A stretch of 64,000 nt of DNA, taken from contig JACKNK010000005.1 in assembly GCA_024234955.1 (NCBI GenBank), positions 303,956 through 367,955 of the forward strand, given 5' to 3'. The stretch's first letter is position 1. Each line of letters starts with the position of its first letter. The DNA comes from Gammaproteobacteria bacterium (lineage in GTDB: Bacteria > Pseudomonadota > Gammaproteobacteria > JACKNK01). Shown here piece by piece: positions 44,142 through 52,829 of the stretch. Under the pieces are notes generated by a model, which was given only the letters and a program-made list of their open reading frames with translations, had not been told where the DNA came from and made no database searches. The position numbers were made by a program, and so were the translations under genes.

Positions 44142-44144
44142 GGG

Positions 44145-45005
44145 CTACTCCCGGGATTCGATCTGGCTGGGGTGTACCAGCGGCAGATAGGGTTTGCCAC
44201 GATGGCTGCGCAGAAACCCGCGCACCACCAGAGTGCGACTGAGTAACTGACTCCGCTGCGGAAAATCACCCGCAGCCTCGCGGGGGATTCGCAATTCGAA
44301 GCCCCTGGAATCACGCAACACGTCGTCGGTACCGTCCCGCTCCAGCCCGCTGACGACCAGCTTCACACGACGGAACTGATTGCCGGCGTCGGTCAGCATG
44401 CCGGGTTCGACCACGTCGAATTCAGGCAAGGCCCACAATCCGCGTCGCGCTTCACGCGCCGGGGTCTCGGCGGCCATGTAGGCGTCCGCGTAGGCCACGT
44501 TCGGCGGATGCACGGCGGCAAATACCAAACCTTCGTCCAACAAGGTCAGGGCAATATCCTTGTCCTCGGAATCGAACAGATAACCGAGCGAACGGCCATA
44601 CCGATCCGCCGGCTCAACCGCCACTTCGAGACTCAGGCCACCGGGCTTGACCAAATCCACAAGCCGACTCCGGGCATCCTGACCGCCGGGCTGCCCGGGC
44701 TTGCCGGCGACCGCCACTTCCGGCGCATTGATGCCGGCTAGACGCAACCGCTGCCCCGTGGTCAGGACCACGGTATCGCCGTCGATCACACGGGCGATCT
44801 CGACCTTACGTCGCTGCGCTCCCTCCGGAGCGACAACGCGTGGCTGGGTGCGAAACAACAAGGTGGCATCGGTCGGGGCACGACTGCCGTAGTGCACTTC
44901 GCCATCGGCATCGGTCCACCGATATACGTCAGTGGCCGCCGCGCACATTGCGACCAGCGCGCCCGCAATGAGCAATACCGACCGTATCCGGATTGGATGT
45001 TTCAT
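44145..45005 (-). CDS. secreted SNase-like nuclease with DUF4124-type N-terminus
   Basis: The 286-residue protein has a signal peptide (about 5-24), a short DUF4124 motif VYRWTDADGEVHYGSRAP (about 28-45), then a staphylococcal-nuclease-like domain (about 70-190) with DGDTVVLTTGQRLRLAGINAPE and DRYGRSLGYLF (catalytic Asp/Arg region), and a C-terminal OB-like part. It should act in the periplasm or outside on nucleic acids. The start is ambiguous among ATGs at 45005, 45011 and 45029. It sits before the Cys-rich protein and is divergent from acuI. Confidence 0.8.
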   Translation of the reverse strand: MKHPIRIRSVLLIAGALVAMCAAATDVYRWTDADGEVHYGSRAPTDATLLFRTQPRVVAPEGAQRRKVEIARVIDGDTVVLTTGQRLRLAGINAPEVAVAGKPGQPGGQDARSRLVDLVKPGGLSLEVAVEPADRYGRSLGYLFDSEDKDIALTLLDEGLVFAAVHPPNVAYADAYMAAETPAREARRGLWALPEFDVVEPGMLTDAGNQFRRVKLVVSGLERDGTDDVLRDSRGFELRIPREAAGDFPQRSQLLSRTLVVRGFLRSHRGKPYLPLVHPSQIESRE

Positions 45006-45114
45006 GCCCATGATGTGATCAAACCCCATGCTTTCCCGCAAGCCGCGCAACGCGATTTCCGACAATGGCGGAATCCACTACCCTGCTTTGACCTCACCTC
45101 GAGCGAGACGATCC

Positions 45115-46104
45115 ATGAACGAGTTCCGCGCCCTCCGCGTCGAACAGGACGCCGACGGCCAGATCGGCGCCCACATTCGCCACCTCAAGCCGGATCAACT
45201 CCCCGCCGGCGAGGTGCTGATCCGGGTCAGCCATTCCTCGGTCAACTACAAGGACGCCCTGGCCGCCACCGGCACCGGTCGCATCATGCACAAGCTGCCA
45301 ATGACCGGCGGGATCGATCTGGCCGGCATCGTGCTGGAATCGGACAACCCGACCGTCATCCCGGGCAGCGCGGTACTGGTCACTGGCCAAGGTCTGGGCG
45401 AGCGTCATGACGGCGGCTACGCGGAACTGGCGCGGGTCCCCGCTGACTGGGCGCTCCCGCTCCCCGCCAATCTCGACGCCCATGCCGTCATGGCCCTGGG
45501 CACCGCCGGATTTACGGCTGGGCTCTCACTGCTGCGCATGGAACAGATGGGCCAGACGCCTGAGCACGGCCCGATCGCTGTCACCGGCGCCACCGGCGGC
45601 GTCGGCAGCGCCAGCATCGCCCTGTTTGCCGCCGCCGGTTATGAGGTGCATGCGATCACCGGCAAGACCGATGAAGGCCCGCGTCTCCGGGAACTGGGCG
45701 CGCAGGAGATCCTGCTGCGCAGCGAGATCGATTTCGGTCGCCGTCCTCTGGAGTCGGCCATCTGGGGCGGCGCCGTGGACAGCGCGGGCGGCGAACTGCT
45801 CACCTGGCTGACCCGTACCACCAAACCCTGGGGCAACATCGCCGCCTGCGGATTGGTGGGCGGTACCGATCTGCACACCACAGTCATGCCCTTCATCCTG
45901 CGCGGCGTGAACCTGCTCGGCATCGCCACACCGGATTGCCCGCGCACGCTGCGGGAACAGGTCTGGGCACGGTTGGCGGCCTGTTTTGACGACCGGCGTC
46001 TGGCCCTGATCACCGCCGGGGATGTGACCCTTGACCAATTACCGACCGTTTTCCGCCAACTCATCGACGGTCAGGCGCGCGGGCGTTACGTGGTCGTGCT
46101 GTGA
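45115..46104 (+). CDS. acuI: YhdH/AcuI-family zinc-independent quinone/acrylyl-CoA reductase
   Basis: The 329-residue medium-chain reductase starts MNEFRALRVEQD and has HSSVNYKDALAATGTG, the NADPH loop TGATGGVGSASIALFAAAGYEVHAITG and GGVDSAGG-like AVDSAGG, as in YhdH/AcuI. AcuI reduces toxic acryloyl-CoA (from DMSP or 3-hydroxypropionate) with NADPH; YhdH function in other bacteria is broader. The ATG 45115 has GAGCGAGACGATCC before it. Its stop overlaps the mtfA GTG start (GTGA). Confidence 0.86.
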   Translation: MNEFRALRVEQDADGQIGAHIRHLKPDQLPAGEVLIRVSHSSVNYKDALAATGTGRIMHKLPMTGGIDLAGIVLESDNPTVIPGSAVLVTGQGLGERHDGGYAELARVPADWALPLPANLDAHAVMALGTAGFTAGLSLLRMEQMGQTPEHGPIAVTGATGGVGSASIALFAAAGYEVHAITGKTDEGPRLRELGAQEILLRSEIDFGRRPLESAIWGGAVDSAGGELLTWLTRTTKPWGNIAACGLVGGTDLHTTVMPFILRGVNLLGIATPDCPRTLREQVWARLAACFDDRRLALITAGDVTLDQLPTVFRQLIDGQARGRYVVVL

Positions 46105-46874
46105 CTCTCACGCGCCGATTGCGCAAATGGCTGGGCCGGAACCGGTCCGATCCACCCGATCCGCTCGTCTGGCGGACCCTGATTCGGGGTATGCCGCTGC
46201 TGCATGGTCTCTCCGACATCGAACAGGAACGCCTGCGCGGACTGGTCGGCGAATTCGTTGCCAGCAAGCAATTTCACGGTGCGGAAGGTCTGGAAATCGA
46301 TGATGCCCGACGCCTGCTGATCGCCGCTCAGGCCTGTCTTCCCATTCTCAACCTCGGCTCCGCCTGGTATCGCGGCTGGCGCAGCATCATCGTCTACCCG
46401 GACAGCTTCCGCGTTCCCTATCACGAGACCGATGGCGCCGGTGTGGTGCATGAAGGCGAACACGTCCGCAGTGGCGAATCCTGGCCGGACGGCCCGGTCG
46501 TGCTTTCCTGGCCGGACGTGGTCTCCGGCGCCAACGGGGAATATGACGAGAATCTGGTGATCCACGAGTTTGCACACAAACTGGATCAGCGCGACGGCGT
46601 CGCCAACGGCTTTCCACCATTGCCGGTTGGTATGAACCGGGCGGCCTGGAGCGCCGCATTCACCGACGCATTCAACGATCTGAACCGGCGTCTGGATCAC
46701 CACCAGCAGACGCCCTTTGGCGACTACGAGGCCAGTTCACCCGCCGAGTTTTTCGCCGCCAGCTGCGAACTGTTTTTCGTCCGCCCGGACATCCTCGACG
46801 CGCAATGGCCATCGGCGTACACACAGTTGAAAGCGTTCTTTCGTCAGGATCCGTTGGCACGACAAAACGCTTAA
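46101..46874 (+). CDS. mtfA: zinc metallopeptidase MtfA
   Basis: The 257-residue protein belongs to the MtfA family, a cytoplasmic aminopeptidase-like enzyme that in E. coli binds the Mlc repressor. The zinc motif is HEFAHKLDQRDG (about 154-165), with EASSPAEFFAASCELFF further on carrying the third ligand. It starts with GTG in a GTGA overlap with acuI. It ends 22 bases from the convergent alcohol dehydrogenase. Confidence 0.92.
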   Translation: MTLTRRLRKWLGRNRSDPPDPLVWRTLIRGMPLLHGLSDIEQERLRGLVGEFVASKQFHGAEGLEIDDARRLLIAAQACLPILNLGSAWYRGWRSIIVYPDSFRVPYHETDGAGVVHEGEHVRSGESWPDGPVVLSWPDVVSGANGEYDENLVIHEFAHKLDQRDGVANGFPPLPVGMNRAAWSAAFTDAFNDLNRRLDHHQQTPFGDYEASSPAEFFAASCELFFVRPDILDAQWPSAYTQLKAFFRQDPLARQNA

Positions 46875-46895
46875 CGCCATTTCGCCGTGCCCGGC

Positions 46896-47852
46896 TCAGC
46901 CCCGCTTCGGGACTAACAAGACCTTACGCACACCGGGCTGACGCGCCAGCGCAAACGCCGCTTCGAATTCATCCAGGTCGAACACCCCATCGATCATCGC
47001 CTCAACCTGAACCCGCCCGGCGCGCAACCAGTGCAGGGCCTTGTCGAATGGCCCGCAGCGTGACCCCATCAGTGCGACCTCATTGATCACGACACGCGCC
47101 AGATCCACGTTCGGCGGCGACGCATAAGTGCTTTTCAGCACCACCGCACCGCGTGGACGCACCCAATCGAGCGCCCGATCCAGACCGGCCGCCTGTCCAC
47201 TGGTTTCGACGACCACGTCGAACCCGGTCGTTGCCGGCTCGATACAGGACGACAACCCGAGTTTGCGCGGTAAGGCCAGTGACGCCTCCGCACGACCGAT
47301 CATGACCACATCGGCCCCCGCCGCCTTCAGCACCTGCCCGACCATCAGCCCGAGACGCCCCGGTCCGATCACCGCCGCACGTGTATCGGTCGCAATGGCC
47401 ACCTGATCCAGCACCCGCAACGCCGCCGCCAACGGTTCGACAAACACCGCCGAGCGATCGTCCACCGCATCCGGCACCCGATGCAGATTGGCCAGCGGCA
47501 GGGTCAAATATTCGGCAAATGCGCCATCATGATCGCGAATGCCCAGCACCCATCGACGGGTGCAATGCGCCGGCCCGTCGTTGCGACACGCCGCGCACAC
47601 CCCGCAGCCGATGTTGATGCTGCCGACCACACGCTGACCGATCCAGGCGGCGTCCGCCGCCGCGACCACCTCGCCGACAAACTCATGTCCCGGCACACCC
47701 CGAAATCCGGCGTAACCGGCCAGCATCGCCAGATCGGTGCCACAGATCCCCGCCAGCCGTACCTGGATCAGCGCCTCATCGGTGGCCGCAACCGGCATCG
47801 GCAAGTCGTCCCGCCTACGCAGCCCTTCGGCTCCCAGCACCAGTCCGCGCAT
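46896..47852 (-). CDS. zinc-dependent alcohol dehydrogenase-like protein
   Basis: The 318-residue MDR enzyme has the catalytic zinc residues in GICGTDLAML (Cys) and GVPGHEFVGEV (His, Glu), the structural zinc cysteines CGVCAACRNDGPAHC (about 84-98), and the NAD(P) loop VIGPGRLGLMVGQVLKAAGADVVMIGR. It is shorter than typical alcohol dehydrogenases (about 340-350). An ATG at 47852 and a GTG one codon before are both possible. Substrate unknown. It lies 55 bases after metZ on the same strand. Confidence 0.85.
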   Translation of the reverse strand: MRGLVLGAEGLRRRDDLPMPVAATDEALIQVRLAGICGTDLAMLAGYAGFRGVPGHEFVGEVVAAADAAWIGQRVVGSINIGCGVCAACRNDGPAHCTRRWVLGIRDHDGAFAEYLTLPLANLHRVPDAVDDRSAVFVEPLAAALRVLDQVAIATDTRAAVIGPGRLGLMVGQVLKAAGADVVMIGRAEASLALPRKLGLSSCIEPATTGFDVVVETSGQAAGLDRALDWVRPRGAVVLKSTYASPPNVDLARVVINEVALMGSRCGPFDKALHWLRAGRVQVEAMIDGVFDLDEFEAAFALARQPGVRKVLLVPKRG

Positions 47853-47906
47853 CACACACGATTCCGCATGGCGGACATTCCCCGCTCTGGATTCAACGTT
47901 CCACGC

Positions 47907-49097
47907 TCATGAATCTTTCCCCAGGCCGCGCGCCAGATCCGCCTTCAGGTCGGCGACATCCTCCAGACCCACCGATACCCGGATCAGGTTCTCGCCGATA
48001 CCCGCCGCCAGCTTCTGTTCAGCCGTCAAACGCCCGTGCGTGGTGGTGGCCGGGTGGGTGATCGTGGTCTTGGTGTCGCCCAGATTCGCGGTGATCGACA
48101 TCAGCCGGGTGCTGTCGATGACCTCCCACGCGTCTTCGCGCCCTTCGCCGACCTCGAACGACAGCACTCCGCCGAAACCGCCCTGCAACTGGCGCGTCGC
48201 CAGCGCATGTTGCGGATGCGAGGCCAGGCCCGGGTAATACACGCGCTTCACCCCCGGCTGTGCCTCCAGCCACTGCGCCAGGTCCAGCGCCGCCGCCGAA
48301 TGAGCGCGCATGCGCAGATTCAAGGTCTCCAGCCCTTTGAGAAACACCCAGGCATTGAACGCCGCCATGCTCGGCCCCGCAGTGCGCACCACGCCGAACA
48401 CATCCTTGCCGACGCGCTCCGCATCGCCAATCACCGCGCCGCCCAGCGCCCGCCCCTGACCGTCGATGTACTTGGTCGCCGAGTGGATGACGATATCCGC
48501 ACCCATCGCCAAAGGCCGCTGCAGCACTGGCGTCGCGTACACATTATCCACCGCCAGCAATGCGCCGTGCGCGTGGGCAATCTCCGCCAGCGCGGCGATG
48601 TCGCCGATCTCGCCCAGGGGATTGGACGGCGTTTCCAGGAACATCAGGCGCGTGTTCGGCTGCATCGCCGCCGCCCAGGCTGTCGTGTCCGCGAGCGGAA
48701 CGAACGTCGTCCCCACCCCGAATTTGGCCATGAAGTTGGTGAACAACACCGAGGTCGTGCCGAAGATCGAACGCGACGACACGATGTGATCGCCCGCTTT
48801 CAGCAAACCCAGGCAGGTCGCCAGAATCGCCGCCATCCCGGACGCGGTCGCCACACAGGCCTCGCCCCCTTCGAGCGCGGCCAGACGTTGCTCAAAGGTG
48901 CGCACTGTCGGATTGGTGAAACGCGAATAGATGTTTCCCGGCGCCTCGCCCGAAAACCGCGCCGCCGCCTCCGCCGCCGAGCCAAACACATAGCTCGAGG
49001 TGGTAAAGATCGGCTCCCCCTGTTCACCCTCATTGGTGCGCTGCTGCCCGGCGCGAACCGCACGGGTCGCGAAGGCCCATTCATCATCAAACGTCAT
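47907..49097 (-). CDS. metZ: O-succinylhomoserine sulfhydrylase (PLP-dependent)
   Basis: The 396-residue Cys/Met-metabolism PLP enzyme makes homocysteine from O-succinylhomoserine and sulfide in methionine synthesis. The PLP lysine is in IHSATKYIDGQGR, and the N-terminal GEPIFTTSSYVFGSAAEAAARFSG and YSRFTNPTVRTFEQRLAALEG match the family. ATG 49097 follows GAGG by 7 bases; ATG 49100 is adjacent. It is controlled by a SAM-II-type riboswitch with terminator in its leader, consistent with a methionine gene. Confidence 0.9.
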   Translation of the reverse strand: MTFDDEWAFATRAVRAGQQRTNEGEQGEPIFTTSSYVFGSAAEAAARFSGEAPGNIYSRFTNPTVRTFEQRLAALEGGEACVATASGMAAILATCLGLLKAGDHIVSSRSIFGTTSVLFTNFMAKFGVGTTFVPLADTTAWAAAMQPNTRLMFLETPSNPLGEIGDIAALAEIAHAHGALLAVDNVYATPVLQRPLAMGADIVIHSATKYIDGQGRALGGAVIGDAERVGKDVFGVVRTAGPSMAAFNAWVFLKGLETLNLRMRAHSAAALDLAQWLEAQPGVKRVYYPGLASHPQHALATRQLQGGFGGVLSFEVGEGREDAWEVIDSTRLMSITANLGDTKTTITHPATTTHGRLTAEQKLAAGIGENLIRVSVGLEDVADLKADLARGLGKDS

Positions 49098-49131
49098 CAT
49101 CGAACCTCGGCCCGGAAAACCCTCCAGGCAT

Positions 49132-49168
49132 AAAAAAACCCGCCTCGGCAAATGCTAAAGCAGGTCTT
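49132..49168 (-). terminator. riboswitch-controlled terminator of metZ
   Basis: On the minus strand AAGACCTGCTT pairs with AGGCGGGTTTTT (with some G-U), followed by a run of T about 35 bases before the metZ start. The 5' arm overlaps a segment (CCTGCTTTAGC, 49154-49164) that can instead pair with the 3' end of the upstream aptamer (GCTAAAGAGG). The two foldings exclude each other, the hallmark of an attenuator. Confidence 0.78.
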
Positions 49169-49172
49169 GCGG

Positions 49173-49224
49173 CCTCTTTAGCGGTATTTATTAAGCGCCC
49201 GCAATCGGGAATCAAATCGGCGCT
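49173..49224 (-). promoter_or_regulatory. SAM-II-type riboswitch aptamer upstream of metZ
   Basis: A 52-base minus-strand RNA matches the SAM-II (SAM-alpha) plan. P1 is AGCGCC with GGCGCT (49219-49224 and 49194-49199). The loop begins GATTTGAT and ends ATTGCGG, and is followed by TTAATAAAT and the conserved 3' element GCTAAAGAGG (49173-49182), which can form the pseudoknot with the loop. These elements and the length agree with the metX-type aptamer whose structure is known. When SAM binds, GCTAAAGAGG is held in the aptamer, so the downstream terminator forms and metZ is turned off. Confidence 0.85.
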
Positions 49225-49325
49225 GACGTGCATAGTGGGGAACCGGCAAGGGTGTGTCAAACCGGTAACGCCAGGCTGCTACGCTTTGCCCTGCTGACCA
49301 ATCTGTCCTCGCTCAAGGAACGACC

Positions 49326-50297
49326 ATGCCGAATGTCTACTGTGTTCGGGCCAACAATGGCCAATACGCGGATTTATTCCTCAAACACGGTTACACCGCT
49401 ATTGGCTGGTTCGAAGGCACCGACCTGGGGGGCATGCGGAATCGCGACGATATTCACTCCGCATACTCCCAAAAATATCCGGACGACAACCGCTATGTCA
49501 CCGGTCAGCAGGTTGGTCAAATTGCCCGTTTCCTATTCGACATCCAACCGGGCGACTACGTACTGTTGCCCCCGACAAACTCCGAATTCATTCATTGGGG
49601 CATCATTGAAGACGCTCCGTATTTCCACGCTGATGGATCCGATGGATGCCCATTCGAGCATCGCCGCGAGGTGAAATGGCACAAGACCCCCGTGCCACGA
49701 ACGACCTTCTCCGTGCCTTTTCAGAACTCCATCCGTTCCTCGCTGACCGTATTTTTAGTGGACCACGCCAACGAGTTTTTCGCTGCAATTGGCAAAACCG
49801 CTCTGGTTCAACCCGACGCGCGCGCGGCAGAAGTTGACCTGAACGCCAAGGTCATCGACCGCTTACTCCAGCTCGACGCCACCGAGTTTGAGATTCTCGT
49901 CACCCGCCTGTTACGTGCCCTAGGTTTTGAATCGGAACACACGGGAAAGGTGGGCGACGGTGGTGTCGATGCAACGGGTGACTTGGACGTTTCCGGCATG
50001 GCAAAGATTAAAATCTACGTCCAGGTCAAACGCTACAAGCCCGGCAGCGCCATAAACGACCGAACCGTAAAAGCTTTACGCCAGAACATCCCGGCGGGCG
50101 CACAGGGCGCATTCATTACAACCAGCAGCTTCACGAAAGAAGCGCGAAAGACTGCCGTCGAGCCTGGCTTTCCCCGTATCGGCACCATAGACGGGGCGCA
50201 ATTGGTCGACCTGCTCGCTGCGCAATGGGACAAGTTAGATTTGGAAAGTGAAATCGCAGGCAAACTTGGACTCCGAGTCGGCCTCATCCCCTCATAA
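49326..50297 (+). CDS. Mrr-type restriction endonuclease-like protein
   Basis: The 323-residue protein has an N-terminal domain (about 1-140, with IGWFEGTDL, VGQIARFLFDIQPGDYVLLPP and WGIIEDAPYF) that resembles modified-base-recognition domains of type IV enzymes, and a C-terminal Mrr-type PD-(D/E)xK nuclease (about 175-300) with FEILV (Glu189), GDGGVDATG (Asp215) and VQVKRY (Gln233-x-Lys235). No methyltransferase or helicase is next to it, so it probably acts alone on modified foreign DNA. Its base composition looks less GC-rich than its neighbours. The name is inferred from the catalytic motif. Confidence 0.78.
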   Translation: MPNVYCVRANNGQYADLFLKHGYTAIGWFEGTDLGGMRNRDDIHSAYSQKYPDDNRYVTGQQVGQIARFLFDIQPGDYVLLPPTNSEFIHWGIIEDAPYFHADGSDGCPFEHRREVKWHKTPVPRTTFSVPFQNSIRSSLTVFLVDHANEFFAAIGKTALVQPDARAAEVDLNAKVIDRLLQLDATEFEILVTRLLRALGFESEHTGKVGDGGVDATGDLDVSGMAKIKIYVQVKRYKPGSAINDRTVKALRQNIPAGAQGAFITTSSFTKEARKTAVEPGFPRIGTIDGAQLVDLLAAQWDKLDLESEIAGKLGLRVGLIPS

Positions 50298-50356
50298 CCG
50301 CGATCTCAGCGAAAGCCACTGACTTGAGATGGGCCTCAGTCCATGCCCAGCCTTCG

Positions 50357-50701
50357 TTACACAACATTCAAATAGAAAAACACGAACCGTCCATCCTCGA
50401 TGTCGATCATCAGGGTGGCCCCGTGGTAGAGGCCGTAATCGACATAGCCGGGGATGGCGCTATCGGCATGGCATTCACTGGCGTGCTGCGGGGATTCGAA
50501 ATCGCGGTCCCGGTCGTACCAGCTGAGCAGCATCGGGTCGCCAAACCGGCTTGTGGACTCGGACTGGGCGAGTCGCATGGCGGCGCGATAATCATCAAGC
50601 GGCGGCGACGGATTCAGGGACACGACCTCGACCCCGCTGAGGTCGAGGTCGCGGGGCAGACCGCAGATACCGGCAACAATTTCACCTTTCGTATTGCTCA
50701 T
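50357..50701 (-). CDS. AF1514/DUF5619-like protein, unknown function
   Basis: The 114-residue protein contains the family-like pattern LLSWYDRDRDFESPQHASECH...IPGYVDYGLYHGATLMIDIEDGRFVFFY. I recall this from AF1514-type proteins of unknown function, but this is memory, not a search. The ATG at 50701 is better than a TTG six codons upstream. It faces away from the HbpS-like gene. Confidence 0.65.
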   Translation of the reverse strand: MSNTKGEIVAGICGLPRDLDLSGVEVVSLNPSPPLDDYRAAMRLAQSESTSRFGDPMLLSWYDRDRDFESPQHASECHADSAIPGYVDYGLYHGATLMIDIEDGRFVFFYLNVV

Positions 50702-50794
50702 GATGTGAATTTCCAGCAATTGTCCGGGTCGATTTAACCGAATCTTGACCTAGGATTCTCCCGGCATACCACTCATCATTTTGGAGAGATTGTC

Positions 50795-51301
50795 ATGAAT
50801 GCATCGTCCCAGCGTCTGCTCGCCTCGGTAATCGGCGTCGCCGCCATGCTGCCGGTTTCCGTATCGGCAAGTGATGTGGTCACCAAGCGTTTTCCCAGTC
50901 TGGAACTCGCGATGGACATCGCCAAAGGGGCGGTCGATGCCTGTCGCGAGGCCGGTTACCAGGTCTCTGCAGTCGTGGTGGACAAGTCGGCGGTCACCCA
51001 GGTGATTTTGCGTGATGCCCTGGCCGCACGCTTCACCATGCGGATCGCCGAGGACAAGGCCAATGCCGTGGTGATGTCCGGCGTGAGTTCTGCCGACTTC
51101 CGCAAAAACCGGGCGGACATCAAGGATGAGATGAACGAGGTGGACGGCGTGCTGGTTCTCGATGGCGGCCTGCCGATCATCGCGGGTGGCGGCATGATCG
51201 GTGCCATCGGTGTCAGCGGCGCACCGGGCGGCGACAAGGATGAAGCCTGCGCCGCACAGGGTATCGCCAAGGTTCAGGAACGGCTCGATTTCGCCGAGTG
51301 A
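50795..51301 (+). CDS. exported HbpS/GlcG-type protein
   Basis: The 168-residue protein has a signal peptide (residues 1-25, ending VSVSA) and the HbpS/GlcG domain: LELAMDIAKGAVDACREAGYQVSAVVVDKS (about 37-66) and GGLPIIAGGGMIGAIGVSGAPGGDKDEACAAQGIAKV. Exported family members bind haem or cobalamin-like ligands or sense redox state; the ligand here is unknown. A terminator follows. Confidence 0.86.
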   Translation: MNASSQRLLASVIGVAAMLPVSVSASDVVTKRFPSLELAMDIAKGAVDACREAGYQVSAVVVDKSAVTQVILRDALAARFTMRIAEDKANAVVMSGVSSADFRKNRADIKDEMNEVDGVLVLDGGLPIIAGGGMIGAIGVSGAPGGDKDEACAAQGIAKVQERLDFAE

Positions 51302-51364
51302 GGCACGCGAGCGTGTCACCCTGAACGCAGAAATGGCTTCAGCCGCGCCCACGGAAGCTGCGTC

Positions 51365-51399
51365 ACAAAAAGGCCGGGAGGATGTCCCGGCCTTTTTGT
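51365..51399. terminator. bidirectional terminator between the HbpS-like gene and purA
   Basis: ACAAAAAGGCCGGGA pairs with TCCCGGCCTTTTTGT around a 5-base loop. It serves the gene ending at 51301 (plus) and purA ending at 51421 (minus). Confidence 0.9.
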
Positions 51400-51420
51400 T
51401 ATGTCGCTGCGTTGAACCGA

Positions 51421-52719
51421 TCAGGCGTCGTAGGGATTACGGCGGACGATGGTCTCGGCGCGGTCGGGACCGGTAGAGATGATGTCGATCGGGGTCTTCA
51501 CCAGTTCTTCCAGGCGGGCGATGTAGCGGCGCGCATTTTCCGGGAGTTGCTCCATGGTCTTGGCACCGACGGTGGAATCGCTCCAGCCGGGAAACTCCTC
51601 ATAAACCGGGGTGCAGGCCTCGAACGCATCGGCGCCGATCGGCGGTGCGGTGACGGGATTGCCCTGCTTGTCGACGTAACCGGTGCAGATCTGAATGACA
51701 TCGAATCCATCCAGCACATCGAGTTTGGTCAGACAGATGCCGGTGACCGAATTGATCTGCATGGCACGCCGCACCGCAACCGCGTCGAACCAACCGCAAC
51801 GACGCTGACGACCGGTGGTGGCACCGAATTCGTGTCCACGCTCACCAAGACGCTGGCCGTCTCCGTCGAACAGTTCGGTCGGGAACGGACCTGCGCCCAC
51901 GCGGGTGGTGTAGGCCTTGGTGATGCCGAGGATGTAATCCAGGTGAGCCGGGCCGACACCGGTACCGGTCGCCGCACCGCCCGAGGTGGTGTTGGACGAG
52001 GTCACGTAGGGGTAGGTGCCTTGATCGATGTCGAGCAAAGTCCCTTGCGCGCCTTCGAACATGATGTTGGCGCCGCTGTCGCGCAAGTCGTGCAACATTC
52101 CGGTGACGTCGGCGACCATCGGGCGAATCTCGCGCGCGAAGGCCAGACCTTCCGTCAGCACCTTGTCGTAACTGACCGGCTCGGCCTTGTAGAGGTGCTC
52201 CAGAGCGAAGTTGTGATACTCCATGACTTCCTTCAGGCGGCTGGCGAAACGCTCATCGTCCATCATGTCGCCGACCTTGAGGCCACGACGGGAAATCTTG
52301 TCTTCATACGCCGGGCCGATGCCACGACCCGTGGTGCCGATGGCCTTCTTGCCACGAGCGATTTCGCGTGCCTGATCCAGGGCGACGTGATACGGCAGGA
52401 TAAGCGTGGTCGCTTCGGAGATGCGCAGACGTTCACGCACCGGCACACCGGCTTTCTCCAGCATGCCGATCTCCTCCATCAGGGCTTCGGGAGAGAGCAC
52501 CACGCCGTTACCGATCAGGCACTGCACCCCTGCGCGCAGCACACCGGACGGAATCAGATGGAGGACGGTCTTCTTGCCGTCGATGACCAGCGTATGACCG
52601 GCATTGTGGCCACCCTGGAAACGCACCACCGCGCTTGCGCGATCGGTGAGCATATCGACCACTTTGCCCTTACCTTCGTCACCCCATTGGGTGCCGATGA
52701 CGACAACGTTCTTACCCAT
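51421..52719 (-). CDS. purA: adenylosuccinate synthetase
   Basis: The 432-residue enzyme commits IMP to AMP synthesis with GTP. It has the start GTQWGDEGKGKVVDML (GTP-binding, catalytic Asp), GHNAGHTLVIDG and STGPDRAETI near the end. Length equals E. coli PurA. It is the last of the hfq-to-purA block, after hisZ. Confidence 0.97.
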   Translation of the reverse strand: MGKNVVVIGTQWGDEGKGKVVDMLTDRASAVVRFQGGHNAGHTLVIDGKKTVLHLIPSGVLRAGVQCLIGNGVVLSPEALMEEIGMLEKAGVPVRERLRISEATTLILPYHVALDQAREIARGKKAIGTTGRGIGPAYEDKISRRGLKVGDMMDDERFASRLKEVMEYHNFALEHLYKAEPVSYDKVLTEGLAFAREIRPMVADVTGMLHDLRDSGANIMFEGAQGTLLDIDQGTYPYVTSSNTTSGGAATGTGVGPAHLDYILGITKAYTTRVGAGPFPTELFDGDGQRLGERGHEFGATTGRQRRCGWFDAVAVRRAMQINSVTGICLTKLDVLDGFDVIQICTGYVDKQGNPVTAPPIGADAFEACTPVYEEFPGWSDSTVGAKTMEQLPENARRYIARLEELVKTPIDIISTGPDRAETIVRRNPYDA

Positions 52720-52829
52720 GTTCGGTCCAGATTCTTGGTGTGTATGCAATACGCCGATGAATACGGCGCGATTTGGTTACTGAATTGTGCCTCTCCATTC
52801 TCAAGAGAGGCCGAAATGCGCGGAATACC

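Noticed and set aside
48036..49133. Plus-strand open frame (365 codons) over metZ
   Set aside because: Antisense to metZ; His/Arg/Gln-rich shadow.
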